This document shows positions 57,576 to 64,000 of a DNA stretch of 64,000 nucleotides, one piece after another. Source of the DNA: Adineta steineri (Eukaryota > Rotifera > Eurotatoria > Adinetida > Adinetidae). A program made the position numbers and the translations under genes. The stretch spans positions 159,896 through 223,895 of the forward strand of contig CAJNOI010000100.1 in assembly GCA_905250115.1 (NCBI GenBank). Reading direction: 5' to 3'. Numbering within the stretch: position 1 is the first letter of the stretch; each line of letters starts with the position of its first letter. The notes below the pieces were generated by a model. It saw only the letters and a program-made list of their open reading frames with translations. It was not told the origin of the DNA and did no database searches.

Positions 57576-59305
57576 TAGTTTGTGAAATTTTTACCTTCTT
57601 TAACTTTATTCATTTGTTTAAGGTAACATTCTATTTTATCTTTTAAATCAGTATCTAATGTATTACCCTTCTTATCTTTATTTAATGATGAGATAAATAT
57701 AAATACATCTTGAAACATAGGTAACAATAAGTTCATAAACAAATTTTCATGACGATCAATAAATAAACCATGATGAATAACGTCTTTTTTCAAATCAAGT
57801 TGATTCTTAGCAAGTGCATCTAAGTTTTGTTTAATAAGATCATCACCTTCTTGTTTAGCAATTATAAATTGTTCAATTGTATTTTGTTTAACTTCAAAAC
57901 TAGCAAGTTGATTCTTCATTTCAGACATAGTGTTCATTAATTCGTCAAGTTTTTTCATCATAGGATTAATCATAGGATTAACTGTTGAATTAATTGCTGA
58001 TGCATAAGAAACAGGAGGCGGTGAAAAGTTCGACGACTTGTATACATAATTTTGCATAATATTATTAATATCAACTGTAGCTGCAGGTGGATTATTTAAA
58101 TGTAATAGTTTACGTGTAAGTTCTGCACGATAAGCTTCAACAACAGGACATTTAAGAGAACTAGATTTGTGGTTCGATTGACAATGTGTACATTTTTCTA
58201 TCTTCGAACATATATGATTCTTCATATTATCGACAACTTCGCTGCATGTACGACAAGTTTCTTTAGTTTGTGAACATTGTTTTTGAAAATGACCAAGTGC
58301 CATACACTTGGAGCAGATAAGTACATGAGCAGGAGCTAAAAATTCTGCCACAACATAAGAAATGTGGTTAATAAGAATTCGACGATCATTTAATAGTTTA
58401 TCACGAACATTTGGACATGTTAATTCTAATTTAACCATTTTTATATCATTTTGAAATTTATTTTTTAAACGTACTATATTTTTAACTTCAGGAAATTTAT
58501 CATGAATAGCTTCACAAAATTCATCATAATTGATATGTAAATCAACATTCTTGATTATACAACATAGTTGAGGAGGAATTGAAGGTAACGAAGATAAAAT
58601 ATATGATTCATTACCCAATAACTTTGGCCAATGTTCATGATTTAAAATAAAAGCAAATGATATAACATCTTTAACATAAATAAGAATATTATATTGATTA
58701 ATGTTGGAACTTGGTCTAATTAAACGACAATTCAAAATATGAATATCAATTTGATGAACTGTTTTACAATGACGAACTAATTCATCTTTAACTTGATTAA
58801 CAGTAACTTTTCCTGATTTAAACTGTAAAATAAAAGGTGAAAATGGAAAACGAGTTAACGCATAACGTGTTGATTCATTTGTAATCGAAAACCTTTGATT
58901 TAATTTATTCTTATCAACACTAACATCATAATGATTATTCCCAATACTTTGCTGATTAACAGAATCAGATGTAGATGGAATAACAGAATTAATACGTGCT
59001 GTAGATGAATTAATAATAACACGATCATTTTGATCAGTAACTTGATTTGAACTATGTTTAGAACTTTTTTTATATGATACTACAGTATAATCATCAGTGA
59101 CATCTATAGAGAGAGGACGTTGAACTGATGACGTGGAATTCATAAGATTAGAATCAATTGCTGATGATGGATTAACATTATAATTATCATTGACATTAAG
59201 TAAACCAACATGTGAATCATGACCATGAACTAATTGAGAATTCGAAACATTAGTTAAGTTCAACGATAATAAAATAACAGAACCAACATTCTGATTATCA
59301 CTCAA
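57575..59305 (-). CDS. LINE ORF1: nucleic-acid-binding (zinc-knuckle) protein, start missing
   Basis: At least 576 residues from the given position, with the frame open further upstream to 59340 but with no ATG before the telomere-like tract, so the true N-terminus is lost; internal Met codons may serve. Three Cys/His knuckles lie at about residues 335-390 (ICSKCMALGHFQKQC, CRTC...NHIC, CTHCQSNHKSSSLKC). A coiled-coil-like C-terminal region (MKKLDELMNTMSEMKNQLAS) follows. The protein is of the retroviral-Gag-like type that coats LINE RNA. It ends TAA, overlapping the ORF2 ATG by one base. Confidence 0.85.
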   Translation of the reverse strand: MSDNQNVGSVILLSLNLTNVSNSQLVHGHDSHVGLLNVNDNYNVNPSSAIDSNLMNSTSSVQRPLSIDVTDDYTVVSYKKSSKHSSNQVTDQNDRVIINSSTARINSVIPSTSDSVNQQSIGNNHYDVSVDKNKLNQRFSITNESTRYALTRFPFSPFILQFKSGKVTVNQVKDELVRHCKTVHQIDIHILNCRLIRPSSNINQYNILIYVKDVISFAFILNHEHWPKLLGNESYILSSLPSIPPQLCCIIKNVDLHINYDEFCEAIHDKFPEVKNIVRLKNKFQNDIKMVKLELTCPNVRDKLLNDRRILINHISYVVAEFLAPAHVLICSKCMALGHFQKQCSQTKETCRTCSEVVDNMKNHICSKIEKCTHCQSNHKSSSLKCPVVEAYRAELTRKLLHLNNPPAATVDINNIMQNYVYKSSNFSPPPVSYASAINSTVNPMINPMMKKLDELMNTMSEMKNQLASFEVKQNTIEQFIIAKQEGDDLIKQNLDALAKNQLDLKKDVIHHGLFIDRHENLFMNLLLPMFQDVFIFISSLNKDKKGNTLDTDLKDKIECYLKQMNKVKEGKNFTN

Positions 59306-59340
59306 TGATTGTTCAGTAACTTCTCCATCATTAAAAAAAA

Positions 59341-59431
59341 GGGTGGGTGTGGGTGTGGGTGTGGATCATCTATTTCTACTCACCCATACCCACACCAACA
59401 TACATTCACCCACACACACCCACCCCTCGAG
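59341..59431. repeat. Telomere-like head-to-head junction between LINE and Athena-like element
   Basis: gggtgggtgtgggtgtgggt, a 20-bp spacer (atcatctatttctact), then cacccatacccacaccaac and cacccacacacacccacccc ending ctcgag. The left side cuts LINE ORF1, the right side cuts the N-terminus of the Penelope-type RT. Confidence 0.85.
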
Positions 59432-61245
59432 ATGTAACTCCAGTATTACGAAAGGATTTTGTTCTCCTAGCATAATTAGTGAATCACTAATAGACTTATG
59501 TATAAATGAAGAAGCCTTATTAAAACTTGGCCCTCGTTTTATTCCGAATGACCCTCAACTAGCTCGCCGACGTATGACACAAGAGATAGATGTAGTGGTT
59601 AAAAAAGTTAAGAAAATCTTTGGAGATCGTGGATGGGTCATACCTAAAGAACGATTACATACCTTTGAAAGATCTATTGAAAAGATTCTTACAGAATGTC
59701 ATAATAAATACCCTCCATCGAATCAATTAGAGGGAATTAATAATCTAATACATAAGTTTGAAGATACGAAGACCATTATACGTAAAACGGATAAGTCGAA
59801 AGTCTTCCACCTCGGTAAACTCGATGATTATATAGAAAAAGCACAAATACATATGGAAAAAACAAAAGCATATCAAGATTTGGGACAAACAAACCCACTT
59901 GAATTTTTAATTGAACAAACTAATAAGTTTCTTTTTGGTTTATGGTATAATAAGCATATAACCCAGGCTTATTATGAAAAATTGAGAGTGAATAAAGAAG
60001 AAGCAGAATTATCTCACCTTTATTTTCTACCAAAAGCCATAAATCGAAGACACCATTAAGGCCATTAATGGCAGGAATGAAATCTCCAACCATACGTATA
60101 TCAAAATGGTTAGATGGTCTTTTAAGACCACTTTTTGATAGCTTAGCAAGAAATACAAAGTATCTAATGGTGTTGAATTACTAAAAAATGTTGAGAGATG
60201 GTCGGTAAATCATATGACAATAACCACATCTTTCGCTACGATGGACGTAACTGATCTCTTTACCATGATCCCGCAGGAAGGGGGAGTCAGAGCCATTAAA
60301 CATATAATAGAAAATAGTGGATTGAAACAAATCGACGGTATTAAAAAAGAAATAATTCTTGCATTTACGCGATTTGTTATGAATAATAACTTTTTCTACT
60401 ATGATGGATCATACTATAAACAAATAAAAGGCGGCGCAATGGGTTCACCATTAACATTAACAATTGCTAATGCCTATATGTACTTTGTCGAAAGACCCTT
60501 AGCAAAATGGGCAAATAGAACAAATTCCTTGTATTTTCGATACATAGATGATTTGTTTATTATGTCCAATATACATGTTGACACACTACATGGTCTAGTT
60601 AATTTCTGGAATAGATTAGATAATAATATACAATTGTCAAAGTCTATTGGTTTTACCGCAGAATATCTAGATACAAAACTTGAAAACAGAAGAGGAACAT
60701 TGATATCTGATATGTTTTATAAACCTTCACATGAACCATATTTTCTCCCTTTCACAAGTATACATGCACAACATATAAAAAGAAATATTCCATTCATATC
60801 TCTCATACGTGTAGTAAGATATTGTTCAAATTATGATGAATTTAAAAATGAAGGAAATCATATTTGTTTATCATTATTATTGAATAAATATCCTCTACAA
60901 TTTATTCTAAAACAATTTGATGGAGTCTTCAAAACATATCGATGTCCTACTCCTACATCAAAAAAATTCTAAGATATAAGAAAGATCTTTCTTGATAGTG
61001 TAGGGGATGAAATAAGAACAAAAAAGGCTAGAATTGATTTCGAAACCACTTTCTTATGCCATTTTACATACTGTAAAGGTATGAAAAAATTCTCGGTTAA
61101 ATTCAATCAGATCTGGAATGAATGTTTTTCAGATACTGTTATTTATAAAATGAAACCAGTCGTCGGTACTAAAAAGCTGAATAATCTGCAAGATTATTTA
61201 GTTAAAAAGAAGCCAGACCGAGCGCTCATAAAAATGACAAAATAA
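59432..61245 (+). pseudogene. Penelope-like (Athena-type) reverse transcriptase, frame-damaged
   Basis: Coding spans three damaged blocks: 59432-60059, about 60050-60213 (shifted frames) and 60214-61245 with an in-frame TAA at 60970-60972. Recognisable PLE features are LLKLGPRFIPNDPQ near the N-terminus, KSKVFHLGKLDDY (RT1-like), RPLMAGMKSPTIRISKWLD, TMDVTDLFTMIPQEG, KGGAMGSPLTLTIANAYM and the catalytic YFRYIDDLF. The C-terminus (FTYCKGMKKFSVKFNQIWNE) has no GIY-YIG endonuclease, as expected for the endonuclease-lacking Athena elements of bdelloid telomeres. At least two frameshifts and one stop make it inactive unless some reflect sequence errors. Its 5' end abuts C-rich telomere repeat. Confidence 0.85.
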
Positions 61246-61440
61246 TTTTAACTACGATAAATAAATTGAAGAAAACCAATAACCCAACAACGTTCTGAAC
61301 AAATGAATAAATCTTGTCGTGATCTTTTTGTTTTTTTTTGGGCTTTTCCAACTCAAGATATTCTCATGTGTTATTTCTTGTTGTATCACAGTATTATCAT
61401 ATGTGTTATTGTATCACATTTTTTCGCTATTTTTTGTATT

Positions 61441-61493
61441 TTTGTAATTCTGATGAGGTCAACTTTTAAGTTAACCGAAACCGGTCAATAAAA
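61441..61493 (+). ncRNA. Hammerhead ribozyme motif (PLE-associated)
   Basis: CTGATGA (61450-61456), stem II (ggtcaac...gttaacc, one mismatch), GAAA (61477-61480), then ACCGGTC with the expected cleavage after C61486. The stem III region ACCGGT is self-complementary, as in the minimal dimer-forming hammerheads known from Penelope-like elements. Stem I is AT-rich: att before the core pairs with aat after the cleavage site, then a T-run can pair with aaaaa. It lies 200 bp downstream of the RT on the same strand. Confidence 0.75.
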
Positions 61494-61919
61494 ACTCTAC
61501 AAAAATCAAAAAATAACATCTTCCTACTTCTTCTTCTATCTCCTTAATTAGAATAAGAGTTATATTAATTTTGTAATTGAGAAATTAGTAATCTACTCTC
61601 TTTGCCTTTTTTTTAAATAATTTTTTTTGTATTCCATTTTTGGTTCGATCAAAATAATTTTTTAATTCAATATAGCTTATGGGTCAATCATTCGTTTCAG
61701 ATAGTTTTTCTTTTTAAAATGTTTTGATAAATTCAGAAAAATAATGGTTTTCGTAGAATTACCGATTTATGAGCATTTTTTGAGGATGGGCATTTTTAGG
61801 GTATGACTTGATTTCTGGAAATTTAGTTTTAGGGTAAAATAGACTGACCATAGACGTATTCATTCCAGTATTTGAACTTTGGAAAATGGAACTATCGGCC
61901 ATGTCCGCCTGGTTGCCCA
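61494..61919. other. Short non-coding spacer
   Basis: AT-rich DNA after the ribozyme motif, likely the end of the Athena-like element or its flank. No gene is seen. Confidence 0.4.
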
Positions 61920-62184
61920 CTGTGTGGGTGTGGGTGTGGGTGTGGGTGGGTGTGGGTGTGGGTGAGTGTGGGTGGGTGGGTGGGTGTGGGTGCGCGTGTC
62001 GGGTGGGTGTGAGTGTGCGTGTAGTTACAGATAATAGACACCCTCACCCACAGCTTCACCCACACCTTCACCCACACTCACACTCACACCCACACCCACA
62101 TCCACAGCCACATCCACATATACACCCACACCCACACCCACACGCACACCCACACCCACACCCACACCCACACCCACCCTCAAG
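61920..62184. repeat. Largest telomere-like head-to-head tract (about 265 bp)
   Basis: About 100 bp of TGTGGG-type repeat (with GTGGG and GTGAG variants) switches through agttacagataatagac into about 145 bp of CCCACA-type repeat and ends caccctcaag. It separates the Athena-like element from the acyltransferase gene. Confidence 0.9.
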
Positions 62185-62309
62185 ATATGCTTTAAAGTCA
62201 TAGATAAAAGCTATTTGTTTCCTATGAACAACATCAGTTTAGTCATGTTTCACGTTTTTCATCCGGAAGTGATTACGCAGAAAGTTTTTTTTCAGTATAT
62301 GATGCGTTA

Positions 62310-64000
62310 ATGATAAGACTCATTGATATCATGGAGAGTGTTGTCAAGAAGTGGGAACCTTTTTGGACACCATATCAACAAATTCCTGTTAACCCAGATT
62401 ATAGACCTGATATTGACGGTTTACGAGCAATCGCTGTTTCAGCAGTGATAATATTTCATGTTTTCCCAACTCATCTCACCGGTGGTTTTGTGGGTGTAGA
62501 CATGTTTTTTGTTATTTCTGGCTATTTGATATCTTCAATCATATACAATGAACTCGACACGGGTTCATTCACTTTCTTTCGATTTTATGGTCGTCGAGTT
62601 AGAAGAATTTTTCCATCGCTGATTGTAGTGCTGGTTGCTTGTTATTTAGCTGGCCAAAATTTCCTACATCCCATCGACATGAAAAAACTGGGTGCCCATA
62701 TTGTTGCCGCTTCAGGATTTCTGTCTAACTTTCTACTAGCCAGAGAATCTGGATACTTTGATGACGCTTCAGGCACTAAACCCTTGCTTCATCTTTGGTC
62801 TCTTGGCATTGAAGAGCAATTCTACATAGTCTGGCCGATGCTTCTTTACTTTTCATGGAAAGTAAAGTTGAATTTGGTAACGCTCACAATTGGACTTACA
62901 CTTTCTTCATTTACACTAAACATTATTAGAGTGAAAACTAATAGCGCACAAACATTTTACTGGCCGACGACACGTGTGTGGGAATTGTTGATCGGAGCAT
63001 GTCTGGCTTTTATGAAAATACATATGAAGGATTATTTTGAAAATATTAAATGTCGATTAGATCGAATGCTCATCGCTTTAACATTCAGTGAAGTATCTGA
63101 ATCCAACGGCTCTACATTACGCAATGTCACGTCAATTACTGGGGCACTTCTGGTCATATTACCGATGTGTTTTCTCACGAAATCATCTGTATTTCCTGGA
63201 TGGTGGGCAGCCACTCCTACCATCGGCACCGCACTCCTAATTTCTGTCGGTACAACGCCTTGGATCAATAGAAAAATTCTTTCAGCACGCTTACTTGTCG
63301 GAATCGGATTGATTAGTTATCCACTCTATCTTTGGCATTGGCCTCTTCTTATATATATAAGCATTATCCTTAAAAATAACGTTTCTAATTATGTACGCAC
63401 TAGTATCATTTTTTTGAGCATCTTTATGTCGTGGGTTACCCATATTTGTATCGACAAGCCATTTCGATTCGGACGCTTCCTCAATATAAAGTTTGCTTTC
63501 CTATGCATTTTCATGATAGGTATAGGCTTCTTAGGTTACTACACATATCAATCTAATGGTTTGTCCTATCGATTCCCAAAACTCATTCAAGAGATAACCA
63601 ATTTTGAAAATAAATATAAACCAACCTATTCGAGAAGTCATAGAGATAAAACATGCTCCCTGCTTAGCGACCAAGATGGGTCAAACTTTGGCGCATGCAC
63701 GGATCGCATCGAAAAGCCCATCTCGACAGCTGTAACACTATGGGGTGACTCGCATGCTGCTCATCTATATCCTGGAATAGTAGCTGCTAAGCCAAATGTG
63801 CGGCTAACACATCTGACTGCAGCGGGTTGTCCTCCAATTACTAAATATGAGAGTAAATATCACCCATATTGCAAACGGATAAGCGACTATATTTTAAAAA
63901 GAATCTTGAAGGAAACACCAAATACGGTAATACTTGCAGCGTATTGGTACAAATACGACTGGAAAAACTTAACAAACACCATTAAAACCTTGAAGAATTC
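62310..64000 (+). CDS. Acyltransferase-3 / SGNH-hydrolase fusion (OafA-like), runs off the window
   Basis: Open from ATG 62310 (or 62331, MESVVKKWEPFW) to the window end, at least 556 codons with no stop. The N-terminal domain is an AT3 integral-membrane O-acyltransferase: PDIDGLRAIAVSAVIIFHVF with the catalytic His, GGFVGVDMFFVISGYLIS, FYGRRVRRIFPSL, LWSLGIEEQFYIVWP and SYPLYLWHWPLL, with about ten hydrophobic helices. After a linker, WGDSHAAHLYPG is block I of an SGNH hydrolase domain, as in bacterial OafA/PatA-type enzymes that acetylate cell-envelope sugars. No intron is needed. Such fused genes are typically bacterial, so horizontal transfer is likely. The SGNH catalytic Asp/His block lies beyond the window. 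Confidence 0.9.
   Translation, partial: MIRLIDIMESVVKKWEPFWTPYQQIPVNPDYRPDIDGLRAIAVSAVIIFHVFPTHLTGGFVGVDMFFVISGYLISSIIYNELDTGSFTFFRFYGRRVRRIFPSLIVVLVACYLAGQNFLHPIDMKKLGAHIVAASGFLSNFLLARESGYFDDASGTKPLLHLWSLGIEEQFYIVWPMLLYFSWKVKLNLVTLTIGLTLSSFTLNIIRVKTNSAQTFYWPTTRVWELLIGACLAFMKIHMKDYFENIKCRLDRMLIALTFSEVSESNGSTLRNVTSITGALLVILPMCFLTKSSVFPGWWAATPTIGTALLISVGTTPWINRKILSARLLVGIGLISYPLYLWHWPLLIYISIILKNNVSNYVRTSIIFLSIFMSWVTHICIDKPFRFGRFLNIKFAFLCIFMIGIGFLGYYTYQSNGLSYRFPKLIQEITNFENKYKPTYSRSHRDKTCSLLSDQDGSNFGACTDRIEKPISTAVTLWGDSHAAHLYPGIVAAKPNVRLTHLTAAGCPPITKYESKYHPYCKRISDYILKRILKETPNTVILAAYWYKYDWKNLTNTIKTLKN

Larger units (their letters stand above)
54331..59340 (-). mobile_element. Non-LTR retrotransposon (LINE), 5'-truncated at telomere-like repeat
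   Basis: Minus-strand element. Its 3' end is marked by a poly-T run on the plus strand (54331-54343), followed by a short 3' UTR, ORF2 and ORF1. At the 5' side ORF1 is open without any ATG up to the telomere-like tract at 59341, so the 5' UTR and the ORF1 start are missing. The 3' end lies within the 119-bp array. No target-site duplication can be shown because the 5' junction is the telomere-like tract. Confidence 0.85.

Noticed and set aside
59432..61245. Penelope element with GIY-YIG endonuclease
   Set aside because: The C-terminal region lacks the GIY and YIG motifs; the element fits the endonuclease-lacking Athena type better.
61886..62203. Frames encoding His-Pro-Thr and Val-Trp-Gly repeats
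   Set aside because: Translations of telomere-like repeat, not proteins.

Overview
The window looks like bdelloid rotifer nuclear DNA (Adineta/Rotaria type), probably subtelomeric. The evidence is an AT-rich genome, host genes split by very short GT-AG introns (mostly 46-60 nt), repeated tracts of the bdelloid telomere unit TGTGGG, and a Penelope-like (Athena-type) reverse transcriptase lying against such a tract. Bacterial-looking or metazoan-atypical genes sit among transposon debris, as is known for bdelloid chromosome ends. The genus assignment is inference.

Layout. 1-31 kb is the more gene-like part. It holds a 7TM receptor (1718-2790), a divergent five-exon EF1A (6035-7655), an ADP-ribosyltransferase-like gene (8880-11069), an NHL-repeat protein (12293-14550), a SAM-domain remnant (16581-16985), a C39-like gene (17631-18737), a dual-specificity phosphatase (19239-20063), an orphan exon (22426-23037), a cyclic-nucleotide-binding remnant (24553-24771), a four-exon small orphan gene (25339-25847), a frameshifted papain-like protease (27847-29254) and a Cys-loop channel (29779-31287).

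31.7-46 kb is a patchwork of broken pieces: the tail of an FAD monooxygenase, a LINE ORF1 remnant, a transposase-like fragment, a subtilase cut at its catalytic serine motif, and a Helitron/Pif1 helicase tail followed by an intact envelope-like ORF. One intact-looking proline-rich gene (41299-42231) and several fold-back elements lie here too. 46-54.3 kb is almost gene-free and consists of palindromes and tandem arrays. 54.3-59.3 kb is a LINE with an intact EN-RT ORF2. 59.3-61.5 kb is a decayed Athena-like element with a hammerhead-ribozyme motif downstream. 62.3 kb to the end is an uninterrupted bacterial-type acyltransferase-3/SGNH gene running off the window.

Main observation. About 14 loci have telomere-like G-rich repeats running into C-rich repeats, the head-to-head order expected where two telomere-capped ends were joined. 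Several directly truncate genes (FAD monooxygenase, LINE ORF1, Athena RT, transposase fragment). Many share the terminus TTGAGGGTG...CACCCTCAA, so a small mobile fold-back element made of telomere repeats is the main alternative. The genes do not form one pathway; the unifying theme is a break-and-patch chromosome-end environment.
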